DNA of 64,000 bases, taken from positions 108,226-172,225 of the forward strand of contig JOHN01000006.1 of the NCBI GenBank assembly GCA_000719695.1, given 5' to 3'. The DNA is from Streptomyces sp. NRRL F-6131. GTDB taxonomy: Bacteria; Actinomycetota; Actinomycetes; Streptomycetales; Streptomycetaceae. A program made the position numbers and the translations under genes. A model generated the notes under the pieces. It was not told where the DNA came from. It made no database searches and saw only the letters and a list, made by a program, of their open reading frames with translations. Each line of letters starts with the position of its first letter. Positions within the stretch are counted from its first letter, which is position 1. Of the stretch, positions 9,663 through 18,201 are shown piece after piece.

Positions 9663-10328
9663 ATGCCCCTCCGAGTTTTGGTCTGCAACGATCTACCCAT
9701 CGTGCGAGACGGCCTGCGCAGCCTCATCGAAGCCGAGCCCGACATGCTGGTCGTCGGCACCACCGACAGCGGGATCGAGGCGATCGTCCTCGCCCGGACC
9801 CGGCGGCCCGACGTGGTCCTCTGCGGGCTGGAACTCCACGGGATCAGCGGGGTCGAGCTGATCCGGCGGCTCATGCGCGAACCGGGCGACGCGACACCCC
9901 GCATCGTCGCCCTCACCATGGTCGACGACGACGACACCGTCGCCGCCCTGCTCCACCTCGGTGTCAACGGCGTCCTGGTGCGCGACGCCACCGGGCAGGA
10001 GCTGGCCGCCAGCATCAGGTCCGCCGCCAAGGGCCAGACCACGCTCGCGCCCGAGCTGACCACCCGTCTGGTCGACTGGTTCCGGCGCAGCAACCGCGGC
10101 TTCCCCGAGGAGCTCGCCGCCCCCCGTGAGGAGCTCACCGCCCGGGAGCGGCAGGTCCTGCTGCTGCTCGCCCGCGGGCTCTCCACCGAGGAGGTCGCCG
10201 AGCAGCTCTCCATCGGGGTCACCACCGTCCGCACCCATCTGTACCGTCTCAGATGCAAGCTCGCCGTGCGCGACCGTGCCCAGCTCGTCTCCTTCGCCTA
10301 CCGCGCCGGACTCGTGAAGTCCGCCTGA
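9663..10328 (+). CDS. Atypical LuxR/NarL-family response regulator
   Basis: A 221-residue protein with an N-terminal receiver-like domain and a C-terminal LuxR helix-turn-helix (LTARERQVLLLLARGLSTEE then VAEQLSIGVTTVRTHL). The receiver looks unable to be phosphorylated in the usual way: where a family member has PDVVLMD, this one has PDVVLCG, so the phosphoacceptor Asp is Gly; the conserved Lys before DA is Arg (VLVRDA); the acidic pair near the N-terminus is ND. Such receivers are often controlled by ligand or by protein contacts. I chose ATG 9663 (MPLRVLVC) over an in-frame ATG at 9606 because the domain begins directly after it and a GAGG lies upstream. It is divergent to the NRPS operon and followed 24 bases later by a flavoprotein gene, so it is a candidate pathway-specific regulator. 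Confidence 0.85.
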   Translation: MPLRVLVCNDLPIVRDGLRSLIEAEPDMLVVGTTDSGIEAIVLARTRRPDVVLCGLELHGISGVELIRRLMREPGDATPRIVALTMVDDDDTVAALLHLGVNGVLVRDATGQELAASIRSAAKGQTTLAPELTTRLVDWFRRSNRGFPEELAAPREELTARERQVLLLLARGLSTEEVAEQLSIGVTTVRTHLYRLRCKLAVRDRAQLVSFAYRAGLVKSA

Positions 10329-10352
10329 CCCCGGAGAGGCCGGCCCCTAGCC

Positions 10353-11783
10353 ATGACCGAGGATCCTCGCCGCGTCGCCGTGGTGGGCGCGGGCGCGTCC
10401 GGCACGCTCACCGCCGCGCAGCTGCTGCGCCGCGCCGCCCGGGCCGGCGTCCCCCTGGACGTCCGGCTGATCGACCGGGCTCCGGCGCCCGGCCGGGGCG
10501 CGGCCTACGCCACGACGGCCGACCAGCACCTGCTCAACGTGCCCGCCGGCCGGATGAGCGCCTTCGCGGAGGAGCCGGACGACTTCGTCGACTGGCTGGC
10601 CCGCCGGGCCCCCGGGGCGCACTCCGCCGCGGACCACGTCCCGCGCGGGCTCTACGGGGCCTACCTCGGCGACGTCCTGGCGACCGCCGCGGCACGCCCC
10701 GGCCCCGGGCGGCTGCACCGGGTGGACGACCGGGTCGTCGCCGCCCGGCGGGACGGCGCCGGTCTGTCGCTGCGGCTCGGCACCGGGCGCCGGCTGCACG
10801 CCGACGCCGTGGTGCTCGCCCTCGGCACCTTCCCGCCGGACTCCGCCTGGGCGCCCGCCCGGCTCCGCCGCTCGCCGCGGTTCGTGGCGGACCCGTGGGC
10901 GCCCGGGGCGCTCCACGGGCTCCCCGAGCGGCACGACCTGCTGCTCGTCGGCACCGGCCTCACCATGATCGACGTGGCGCTCGCGCTGGCCCGCCCCGGC
11001 CGGCGCGTCCACGCCGTCTCCCGGCACGGCCTGGTGCCCCGCCCGCACACCGCGACGGCGCTGCCCGCCGCCGGGCCGCCCGACGTCGACCCGGCGGCCG
11101 GGCTGCCCCGGGTGCGCCGCGCCCTGCTCGCCCACGTCTCGGCCTGCCGCCGCACCCACGGTGACTGGCGGGTCGGCATCGACAGCCTGCGCCCCGTCAC
11201 CGCCGCGCTCTGGCAGGGCCTCTCCCCGACCGACCGCGCCCGGTTCCAGACCGACGACCGGCGCCTGTGGGAGGTCCACCGGCACCGGGCCGCCCCCGCG
11301 ACGGCCCGGGCCTTCGCCGCCGCCGAGGCCGACGGCCGGATCACCGTCGGGCCGGGCGAGGTCGCCGACGCGACCCCCGTCGAGGACGGCGTCCGGGTCC
11401 GGCTGCACGACGGCCGCGTGCTGACGGTCGGCGCCGTGGTCAACTGCACCGGCCCGTCGGCCGACGTCCGCCGGGTGCCCGACCCGCTGGTGGCCGTCCT
11501 GCTCGGCGCCGGGCTGGCCGAGGCCGACGACCTCGGCCAGGGCTTCCGCACCGACGCCCGAGGTCGGGTCCGGCCCGCCGACGGTGCCGCGCCCGCCCCG
11601 CTGTGGACGCTCGGCGCGCTGCGCCGGGGCAGCCTGCTGGAGAGCACCGCGATCCCCGAAATCCGCGGCCAGGCCCGGGAGGTGGCCGAGGACATCCTCA
11701 CCGGGGCCCTCACCGCCGCCGACGACCTCGGCGCGGTCGACGACCTCGGCGCCGTCGGCGCCACCGCCGGCGCCGACCGCTGA
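10353..11783 (+). CDS. FAD/NAD(P)-binding protein (NAD_binding_9 / YdhS-like)
   Basis: A 476-residue soluble flavoprotein. The FAD-binding Rossmann motif VAVVGAGASG is at residues 8-17 and a second nucleotide fold begins at LLVGTGLTMID near residue 197. The C-terminal segment GSLLESTAIPEIRGQA is typical of the poorly characterised FAD/NAD(P)-binding family that includes E. coli YdhS. The reaction is unknown. It starts 24 bases after the response-regulator gene and is probably cotranscribed with it. Its position beside an NRPS operon suggests a tailoring or precursor oxidation, but the same type of gene occurs outside gene clusters, so this is only context. The C-terminal end carries a short duplicated GAVDDLGAV segment. 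Confidence 0.8.
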   Translation: MTEDPRRVAVVGAGASGTLTAAQLLRRAARAGVPLDVRLIDRAPAPGRGAAYATTADQHLLNVPAGRMSAFAEEPDDFVDWLARRAPGAHSAADHVPRGLYGAYLGDVLATAAARPGPGRLHRVDDRVVAARRDGAGLSLRLGTGRRLHADAVVLALGTFPPDSAWAPARLRRSPRFVADPWAPGALHGLPERHDLLLVGTGLTMIDVALALARPGRRVHAVSRHGLVPRPHTATALPAAGPPDVDPAAGLPRVRRALLAHVSACRRTHGDWRVGIDSLRPVTAALWQGLSPTDRARFQTDDRRLWEVHRHRAAPATARAFAAAEADGRITVGPGEVADATPVEDGVRVRLHDGRVLTVGAVVNCTGPSADVRRVPDPLVAVLLGAGLAEADDLGQGFRTDARGRVRPADGAAPAPLWTLGALRRGSLLESTAIPEIRGQAREVAEDILTGALTAADDLGAVDDLGAVGATAGADR

Positions 11784-11932
11784 TCCGGGGACTGGCCGAA
11801 GTCCGCCCCCGCACCGCCCCCGTGGCGTCCGCGACCGGGACGGTACGGGGGCGGGCCGCTACATTGGACGGAGGGCCGGGGAGGGGGGCGGGCACCGGGT
11901 TCGTTCCGGTTCCGCGGCCGTTGGGAGGACCC

Positions 11933-12622
11933 GTGACTTCGCCCCGTGCAGCGGACCGGCCCCGGGGGCGCCGCGCCGCCCGTCTCGCGATCGGCGCCCT
12001 GGCGGCGGCCACCACCGCCGTCGTCGCCCTGCCCGCCGTCCCCGCCCAGGCCGCGCCCGCCAAGGTGGTCTACCTCACCTTCGACGACGGGCCGAGCCCC
12101 CGGTACACCCCTCAGGTCCTGTCCGTGCTCTCCCGGTTCGGGGTGCGCGCCACCTTCTTCGAGATTGGCCAGAACGTCGCCGCCAACCCCGCCGTCACCC
12201 GCCGGGTGCACGACCAGGGCCACAGCGTGCAGAACCACAGCTGGTCCCACCCCGACCTGCGGTCCCTCTCCAAGTCCGCCTTCGATGCCCAGGTGACGGC
12301 CACCGACGCGCGGATCCGCGCCCAGACCGGCACCACGCCGAGGTGCCTGCGCCCGCCCTACGGCGGGGTCAACCCGGCCGTGCGCTCCGGCGCGGCGCGG
12401 CTCGGCAAGAGCGTCCAGCTGTGGAGCGTGGACCCGCAGGACTGGGCCCGGCCCGGCCGGGCCGCCATCGAACGCCGGGTCCTCGACCGGGTCACCCCGG
12501 GCTCGGTCGTCCTGCTGCACGACGGCGGCGGCGACCGCAGCCAGACGGTGGCCGCCCTGCCCGGCATCCTGAGCACCCTCAAGGCCCGCGGCTACACCTT
12601 CGCCCTGCTGCCCTGCCGCTGA
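11933..12622 (+). CDS. Secreted polysaccharide deacetylase (NodB/CE4)
   Basis: A 229-residue exported enzyme. Residues 1-40 form a signal peptide with an arginine-rich n-region and an AQA cleavage site. The CE4 motifs are in order: TFDDGPSP (catalytic and metal Asp 51, 52), HSWSHPDL (metal His 102, 106), RPPYGG, the DPQDW motif and LHDGGG. It should remove N-acetyl groups from chitin oligomers, xylan or peptidoglycan; the substrate cannot be read from sequence. The GTG start at 11933 is chosen because GGGAGG lies just upstream and the signal peptide begins there, whereas the open frame extends far upstream inside the previous gene. A -10-like TACATT sits at 11860-11865 in the 149-base spacer, suggesting its own promoter. 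Confidence 0.9.
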   Translation: MTSPRAADRPRGRRAARLAIGALAAATTAVVALPAVPAQAAPAKVVYLTFDDGPSPRYTPQVLSVLSRFGVRATFFEIGQNVAANPAVTRRVHDQGHSVQNHSWSHPDLRSLSKSAFDAQVTATDARIRAQTGTTPRCLRPPYGGVNPAVRSGAARLGKSVQLWSVDPQDWARPGRAAIERRVLDRVTPGSVVLLHDGGGDRSQTVAALPGILSTLKARGYTFALLPCR

Positions 12623-12772
12623 TCCCGGCCGCTCCGCCCGGGCCCTTCCCCGCGCTCCGCCGCGTCCCACGAGTTCTTACCCGTCTTTGCCGTCGTTCTG
12701 CCGGACCGCTGACCGGGGCCCGGCACTGTCGTCCTCACCACCGGAGAACGACAGGACGGAAGGAACACCACC

Positions 12773-14317
12773 ATGACGAGGAACGCGACGGGCCCCAGCA
12801 CGCTGCTCCGCCGGGGCGCGGCGGTCGCCGGAGCAGCGGCGGTCCTGCTGTCCGTGCTGCCCGCCGCGACGGCCGCCGCCGCGCCCCGGCCGGGCGGCCC
12901 GGCCGGGCCCGCCTGGTGCCCCACCGTGGAGGGGCACCGGGTGGACTGCGGCACCGTCACCCGCCCGCTGGTGAGCGGCAAGCCGTGGCTCGGCAGCGTC
13001 CCGGTCGCGTACGCCGTGGTCCGCCACCGCGACGCGGGCCCGGCACGGGGCACCGTCGCGATCAACCCCGGCGGACCCGGCGAGACGGCGGTCGACCGGG
13101 CCGAGGTGTTCGCCGCCGGCCTCCGGGGCGTCCTCGCCGACCACGACGTGCTGCTCGTCGACCCGCGCGGCACCGGCCGCTCCGGCCGCATCCCCTGCGG
13201 GGTCACCGACGCCGAGTACCGCTTCGCCGACCGCGCGGGACAGCGCGACGCCGTCGCCCGCTGCGCCGCCGCCCTCGGCCCCCGCGCCGAGGGGTACACC
13301 AGCGCCGCCACCGCCGACGACCTCGACGCCGTCCGGGCCCGGATCGGCGCGGCGACCCTCGTGCCGTACGGGCTCTCCTACGGCACCTACCTGATGCCCG
13401 TGTACGCCGCCCGCCACCCCGAGCGGGTCGACGCGATGGTGCTCTCCGGCGCGTACCCGCTCGCCGTCGACCCGCTGGCCCGCCCCAGCGCCGAGGCCGT
13501 CTCGCTGGCCCTGCAGCGGGTCTGCGAGCGCAGCGCCGCCTGTGACGGGGACACCGCCGTCGAGGACCTCCGCACGGTGGCCGGGAAGCTGCGCGAGCGG
13601 CCGTTCACCCTGCGGATCGACGCCGCCGGCGCGACCCGCACCCTGCGCTTCACCGAGGACAAGCTCGCCAACCTGCTGTACGAGGCCGCCAGCCGCGGCG
13701 CCGGCGAGAGCCCCGCCGAAGCCTCCCTGCTCGGCGACCTGCCGGCCGCCCTGCACGGCGCCGCCCGCGGTGACGACCGCGCGCTGCGCGATCTGGTGAA
13801 GGCCGACTACCGCGCGGCCACCCGGGAGGACCAGGCCTCCTTCCTGGCCGTGGTGTGCAACGACTACCCGCGCGCCTGGTCGGTCGACTCCTCGCTGCCC
13901 GCCCGCTGGCGCTCCTACCGGGCCGCGCTGTCCCAGGCCGACCCGGCCCGGTTCGGGGCGTTCAGCGTGCAGGGCTTCACCGAGGGCCAGACGGACGGCG
14001 GCGACGCCTGCATCCGGTGGCCGCGCTCCGGCACCGCCCGTCCGCAGCCGGTGGACGGGAAGCAGCCGGACGTGCCGGTGCTGCTGCTCGCCGGCGACCT
14101 GGACTCCAACACCTCGGAGAGCGCCACCCGGGAGGCCGCCGGCCAGTTCCGGCGCGGCACCGTCGTCACCGTGCCCAACGTCGGGCACGTGGCGGAGCTG
14201 GAGTCCACGCACTGCGCGCTCGGGATCGTCGACTCCTTCGTCCGCACCGGGCAGCCGGGCGACACCTCCTGCGTGACCGCCGTCCCGCCGATCGCCGTCG
14301 CCCCGGTGCGCCACTGA
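12773..14317 (+). CDS. Secreted alpha/beta hydrolase, tripeptidyl-aminopeptidase (TAP) family
   Basis: A 514-residue exported hydrolase. Residues 1-39 are a signal peptide. The alpha/beta-hydrolase fold shows the oxyanion strand VAINPGGPGE, a DPRGTGRSG loop, the nucleophile elbow YGLSYGTY (GxSxG), and the C-terminal TAP-like domain with acid AGDLDSN and base NVGHV. Relatives release N-terminal di- or tripeptides or hydrolyse proline-rich esters and amides in the medium. Several Cys (CPTV, CGTV, CGV, CDGD) may form disulfides, as expected outside the cell. A GGAAGGAAC ribosome site precedes ATG 12773. The gene has its own 150-base upstream spacer and ends inside a 17-base tandem repeat followed by a strong hairpin. 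Confidence 0.88.
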   Translation: MTRNATGPSTLLRRGAAVAGAAAVLLSVLPAATAAAAPRPGGPAGPAWCPTVEGHRVDCGTVTRPLVSGKPWLGSVPVAYAVVRHRDAGPARGTVAINPGGPGETAVDRAEVFAAGLRGVLADHDVLLVDPRGTGRSGRIPCGVTDAEYRFADRAGQRDAVARCAAALGPRAEGYTSAATADDLDAVRARIGAATLVPYGLSYGTYLMPVYAARHPERVDAMVLSGAYPLAVDPLARPSAEAVSLALQRVCERSAACDGDTAVEDLRTVAGKLRERPFTLRIDAAGATRTLRFTEDKLANLLYEAASRGAGESPAEASLLGDLPAALHGAARGDDRALRDLVKADYRAATREDQASFLAVVCNDYPRAWSVDSSLPARWRSYRAALSQADPARFGAFSVQGFTEGQTDGGDACIRWPRSGTARPQPVDGKQPDVPVLLLAGDLDSNTSESATREAAGQFRRGTVVTVPNVGHVAELESTHCALGIVDSFVRTGQPGDTSCVTAVPPIAVAPVRH

Positions 14318-14356
14318 ACCGAGTGCGCCACTGAACCCGGTGCGCCACCGAACCCG
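14306..14356. repeat. Three 17-base tandem repeats over the TAP-hydrolase stop codon
   Basis: Three near-identical 17-base units start at 14306, 14323 and 14340, each beginning GTGCGCCACTGAACC or GTGCGCCACCGAACC. The first unit contains the last codons and the TGA stop of the hydrolase gene. It runs into the left arm of the following terminator hairpin. The pattern looks like recent replication slippage. Confidence 0.85.
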
Positions 14357-14403
14357 TTCCCCGCCCGGACCGCCCCGCCCGGGGCCACCCCGGGCGGGGA
14401 ACG
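14355..14403. terminator. Hairpin terminator after the TAP hydrolase
   Basis: A perfect 14-base inverted repeat, CGTTCCCCGCCCGG at 14355-14368 and its complement at 14390-14403, encloses a 21-base loop. There is no T tract, which is normal for streptomycete terminators. It separates the hydrolase from the two-component operon. Confidence 0.8.
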
Positions 14404-14448
14404 CCGTCCGTACCCCGACCTTCCCCCACGACCAGCGAGAATGACGCC

Positions 14449-15147
14449 ATGACAGATGCCACCACCCCCGGCCGCACCGTGCTCGTCGTCGAGGACGACC
14501 CCGGTGTCCGCACCACCCTCGACCAGCTGCTGCGCTTCGAGGGCTACCGGGTCCTGACCGCCGTCGACGGCCAGGAGGCCCTGGACCTCCTGGAGCGCCA
14601 CCGCCCCGACCTCGCCGTGGTGGACGTCGTCATGCCCCGGCTGGACGGCCTGGCCCTCTGCCGGATGCTGCGCCGCCGCGGCGACCGGCTGCCGGTCCTG
14701 GTGCTCACCGCCCGCCACCAGCTCGGCGACCGGGTGGCCGGGCTGGACGCCGGGGCCGACGACTACCTCGCCAAGCCCTTCGCCACCGAGGAGTTGCTGG
14801 CCCGGATACGCGCCCTGCTGCGGCGCGCCACCCCGCCCGCCGAACCGGGCCTGCTGGCCTGCCAGGACCTCGCGCTGGACACCTCCGCGCGCCGCGCCCA
14901 CCGCGGCGAACGGCTGCTCGACCTCACCAAGACCGAGTTCGACCTGCTGGAGCTGCTCCTGCGCAACCAGGGCGCGGTGCTCACCCGCCCGCAGATCTAC
15001 GAGCGGATCTGGGGCTACGACTTCGACACCGACTCGCGCTCGCTCGACGTCTACATCGGATACCTGCGCCGCAAGAGCGAGGAGGGCGGCGAACCCCGGC
15101 TGATCCACACCGTCCGCAACGTCGGCTACCTCGTGCGGGCCGCGTAG
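14449..15147 (+). CDS. OmpR/PhoB-family response regulator
   Basis: A 232-residue regulator. The receiver has the acidic pair Glu-Asp (VVEDDPG), phosphoacceptor Asp 59 in LAVVDVVMPRLDG, a switch Thr in VLVLTARH and Lys in YLAKPF, so it looks fully competent. The C-terminal winged helix has TKTEFDLLELLLRNQGAVL and the recognition segment SLDVYIGYLRRK ending in VRNVGYLVR. Its TAG stop overlaps the GTG start of the histidine kinase by one base, so the two are translationally coupled. The pair resembles MprA/MprB or other cell-envelope systems, but the target genes and signal cannot be told from sequence. The ribosome site is weak (GAGAA). Confidence 0.92.
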   Translation: MTDATTPGRTVLVVEDDPGVRTTLDQLLRFEGYRVLTAVDGQEALDLLERHRPDLAVVDVVMPRLDGLALCRMLRRRGDRLPVLVLTARHQLGDRVAGLDAGADDYLAKPFATEELLARIRALLRRATPPAEPGLLACQDLALDTSARRAHRGERLLDLTKTEFDLLELLLRNQGAVLTRPQIYERIWGYDFDTDSRSLDVYIGYLRRKSEEGGEPRLIHTVRNVGYLVRAA

Positions 15148-16613
15148 TGCTGCGCACCAGGATCACCCTCGTGGTGGTGGCCGCCACCCTGCTGGCCATC
15201 GCCGTCTCCGTGGTCAGCTCCTACCGCGGCGTCACCGGGCTGGTCTCCGACCAGTTCGACCGCGCGCTGGTCGACCGCGCGGACGCCGTCGCGGCCGTCC
15301 TCGACGCCGGGCGGGTCCCGGCCGAGCGGCCCGACACCACCGAACAGCTGCTCCTGCCGGACGGCACGGTCCGGCCGCTCTCGCCCGGCCGCCCCGCCCT
15401 GCCGGTCCCCCCGGGCGCCCTCGCCGTGGCGCGCGCCGGGGAGGGCGCGGTGACGGACGAGATCACCGTCGGCGACCGCACGTACGGCGTGCTCGCCCGC
15501 GGCCGCGGCGAGGGCCACGGCGCGCTGGTGGTGAGCCAGGACTACGCGGGCGCCGAACACGTCGACCGCGGCTTCCTCCAACGGATCACCTGGACCACGG
15601 CGGCCTCGGCCGCCGCCTGCGCCGCGCTCAGCTGGCTGCTGATCGGCCGGATCCTGCGCCCGATGCGGCGGCTGGCCGGGGCCGCCGAGCGGATCAGCTC
15701 GACCCAGGACCTCGGTACCGCGCTCCCGCCCGCCGGGCCCGACGAGGTCGGCCGACTGACCCGCGCGTTCGAGGTCATGCTCGACGCGCTGCGCCGCTCC
15801 CGGGAGGCGCAGCAGCGCCTGGTCCAGAACGCCAGCCACGAACTGCGCACCCCGCTCACCTCGGTGCGCGGCAGCGCGGAGCTGCTCCAGCGGGCCCGCG
15901 GCCGGCTGGCGCCGGAGGACGAGGAGAAGATCCTCACCACCCTGGTCACGGAGAGCGTCGCGCTGGACGAGCTGGTGCGCGAGCTGGTCGAACTCGCCAC
16001 CGACCGGCAGGCGGACGAGGATCCGGTGCCGCTCGACCTGGCGGCGGCGGCCGAGGACTGCGCCGACCGGTTCCGGCGGCGCACCGGACGCGTCATCGCC
16101 GTCGTCACCGTCGCCGCCGCGACGGCCGACCGGGCAGCGGACCGGGCGGCCGACGGGGAAGCGGCCGGGGCGGCGGACGAGGAAGCGGCCGGGGCGGTCA
16201 CGGTGCTCGCCCGGCCGCGCGCGCTGCACCGCTGCATCGACAACCTGCTCGCCAACGCCGTCAAGTTCAGCCCCGCGGACACGCCGGTGACCGTCGTCGT
16301 GGAGGCGCAGCCGTCGGGCCCGGCCGGGGTCGGCGGACGCGCCACCGGGGCGGCGGCCCCGGCCGGCCGGCTGTCGGTGCGCGACCGGGGGCCGGGGATC
16401 GGACCGGACGAGCGGGAGGCCGTCTTCGACCGCTTCTACCGGGGGGCCGGCACCCAGTCGACACCGGGTTCCGGCCTGGGGCTCGCCATCGTCCACGACC
16501 TCGTCACGACCGACCGGGGCACCGTCTTCGCGGGCACCGGCCCGGAGGGCGGTGCGGAGGTCGGTTTCACCCTGCCCCGCGCCGTCCCCGCCGCGCGCCG
16601 CCCGGGGCCCTGA
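15147..16613 (+). CDS. Sensor histidine kinase (HAMP-HisKA-HATPase)
   Basis: A 488-residue membrane kinase. One transmembrane segment lies at about 5-24, an extracytoplasmic domain at 25-147, a second transmembrane segment at about 148-168, HAMP at about 168-220, the phosphorylated His 231 in NASHELRTPLTS, and a HATPase domain with NLLANAVKFS, DRGPGIG and GSGLGLAIV. The ATPase domain carries an unusual low-complexity insertion of about 30 residues made of Ala, Asp, Glu and Gly (around residues 318-345) just before the segment leading to the N box. It shares one base with the response-regulator gene and should phosphorylate that protein. The end of the gene lies in a 17-base tandem repeat. Confidence 0.92.
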   Translation: MLRTRITLVVVAATLLAIAVSVVSSYRGVTGLVSDQFDRALVDRADAVAAVLDAGRVPAERPDTTEQLLLPDGTVRPLSPGRPALPVPPGALAVARAGEGAVTDEITVGDRTYGVLARGRGEGHGALVVSQDYAGAEHVDRGFLQRITWTTAASAAACAALSWLLIGRILRPMRRLAGAAERISSTQDLGTALPPAGPDEVGRLTRAFEVMLDALRRSREAQQRLVQNASHELRTPLTSVRGSAELLQRARGRLAPEDEEKILTTLVTESVALDELVRELVELATDRQADEDPVPLDLAAAAEDCADRFRRRTGRVIAVVTVAAATADRAADRAADGEAAGAADEEAAGAVTVLARPRALHRCIDNLLANAVKFSPADTPVTVVVEAQPSGPAGVGGRATGAAAPAGRLSVRDRGPGIGPDEREAVFDRFYRGAGTQSTPGSGLGLAIVHDLVTTDRGTVFAGTGPEGGAEVGFTLPRAVPAARRPGP

Positions 16614-16656
16614 CCGGACGGCGCCCCTGACCGGACGGCGCCCCTGACCGGACGGC
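16611..16656. repeat. 17-base tandem repeat over the histidine-kinase stop codon
   Basis: Two exact 17-base units (starting 16611 and 16628, each beginning TGACCGGACGGCGCCCC) are followed by a 12-base partial third copy at 16645. The first unit begins with the TGA stop of the kinase gene. Unit length and copy number are the same as in the repeat at 14306 although the sequences differ. Confidence 0.85.
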
Positions 16657-16671
16657 ACATCGGCCCGGCCG

Positions 16672-18201
16672 TCAGCCCCCGGCGGCGATGGAGCAGTTCT
16701 CGTCGGGGGCCTTGCCGAGGGGCCAGGCCGTGCCGTCCAGGACGGCGCTGCGGGAGTCCGGGTCGAGGTGGACGATCGGGACGGCCTTGTTGTGCGGGTT
16801 GCCCTTGCTGTCGAGGCAGATCCAGCCGCTCGCGCCCTCCACCCGGTTGTCGGCGTGCAGGCGGCGCCAGCTCAGGGCGACCTCCTTCAGCGAGGGCATC
16901 GTCACGGCTCCCCCGGTCTCCAGCCGGATCCCCGCGACGGCGGTGGACACCGCGTCGTAGGTGACGATCACCCGCCCGTCGCGGAGGTCGGCGGGCCCGA
17001 TCCTGTCCGGCTGCCTGGTGGCCTCGGCCGTGAGCATGCCGGCGAGTTCGGCGGAGGCGTCCTTCGAACCGCCGGCGCTCGCGGGGCTCTGCGGGCCCCA
17101 GGTGTCCGGGTGGGCGAGCGCGGTGTAGCGCACGGTGGTCCCGCCGTTCTCCTTGAGGGACGGCCACTCCCTCTCGAACTTCTGGTCGACCATCAGCGTG
17201 GAGGCGTGCGAACCGGTGATCACGGTGAACGGCCGGACGCACTTGCGGTCGGCCAGCGCGACCAGGAACAGCCGCAGCTGCACCGGGCGCCCGGCGAAGA
17301 AGAGGGTCCGCGCGGGGGAGTTGCAGATGCCCGGCACCATCCGGTCGAACTCCCCGCCGAGGTTGCCCTCCTCGTTGAAGTCCGCCGGCGACTCGAAGGA
17401 CTCCGGCGCGTGCGGCGCGCCCTTGGTGAGCTTGGCGAAGGCCTCCCGCAGGGTGGCGATGTAGTTGTCGTCCTTGCGGGTGTCCTCGATCACCAGGCTC
17501 TCGGCGGGCTTGATGTCCGCCCCGTAGTGCGTGAGGGCGTCGGCCTGGTCGGTGTTGCTGGGGGCGACCCGGGCCAGACCGGGGAAGGCCTCGGGTGCGC
17601 CGTCGGTGTTGGCGATGTCGTCCGCGGTCATCGGGCCCGCCACGACCGGTATGTGCAGCGTCCCGGTCAGATGGCCGACGGCGGCCTTCGTGGCGCTGAT
17701 GCTGATGTTGATGCCGGTGACCGCCCGCAGGTTCTCCTTGCCGGCGGCGAGCCGGGCCAGCTGGTTCGAGACCCGCAGCCACTGCCCGTAGCCCCGGCCC
17801 GGGTTGGCGAGCACCAGCCGGACCGGCGGCTGGTGACCGCTCTGGCCGTTGGCCCGGTGCTGGGCCAGGTAGGCGCCCTGGACCTGCTCGACCATCTCGC
17901 GCCGCTCGGCCTGCGCGTCCGAGACCAGCGGGATCATCAGGGCGACGGTGACCGGGTTCTTCCCGGCCACGCTGTCGTTCTCCTCCTTGATGCGCGCGCT
18001 CACCGGTCCCAGGTCGTCGGTGAAGACGTACGAGCCGTCGGTGACGCCGACGCACTCCTTCCCCACCTCGGTCACGCCCTCGGCGCAGCTGTCGTCCGTC
18101 CAGACGCGGTAGCCGAAGTAGCCCACGGTGCCCAGGAGGGCGAGCACCACCAGGAGTGCCAGCGCACGGGTCAGGGGCCCTCGGGGCAGGGACAGTTTCA
18201 C
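16672..18201 (-). CDS. Membrane-anchored periplasmic-binding-like receptor (Peripla_BP_6 type)
   Basis: A 509-residue protein with one N-terminal transmembrane anchor (about residues 12-30) and no lipobox, so most of it should sit outside the membrane. After a Cys pair and the segment CVGVTDGSYVF, which recurs in an actinomycete family of receptor-like proteins, the rest looks like a type I periplasmic-binding fold: VTVALMIPLV strand, VRLVLANPGRGYGQW, AVTGINIS, IPVVAGPMTADDI and PFTVITGSHAS. GTG 18201 is the start, with GAGGAG upstream, and forms a GTGA overlap with the NTPase gene. No ABC permease or ATPase of the transporter type is present, so I infer ligand sensing together with the cytoplasmic partner rather than import. 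Confidence 0.7.
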   Translation of the reverse strand: MKLSLPRGPLTRALALLVVLALLGTVGYFGYRVWTDDSCAEGVTEVGKECVGVTDGSYVFTDDLGPVSARIKEENDSVAGKNPVTVALMIPLVSDAQAERREMVEQVQGAYLAQHRANGQSGHQPPVRLVLANPGRGYGQWLRVSNQLARLAAGKENLRAVTGINISISATKAAVGHLTGTLHIPVVAGPMTADDIANTDGAPEAFPGLARVAPSNTDQADALTHYGADIKPAESLVIEDTRKDDNYIATLREAFAKLTKGAPHAPESFESPADFNEEGNLGGEFDRMVPGICNSPARTLFFAGRPVQLRLFLVALADRKCVRPFTVITGSHASTLMVDQKFEREWPSLKENGGTTVRYTALAHPDTWGPQSPASAGGSKDASAELAGMLTAEATRQPDRIGPADLRDGRVIVTYDAVSTAVAGIRLETGGAVTMPSLKEVALSWRRLHADNRVEGASGWICLDSKGNPHNKAVPIVHLDPDSRSAVLDGTAWPLGKAPDENCSIAAGG

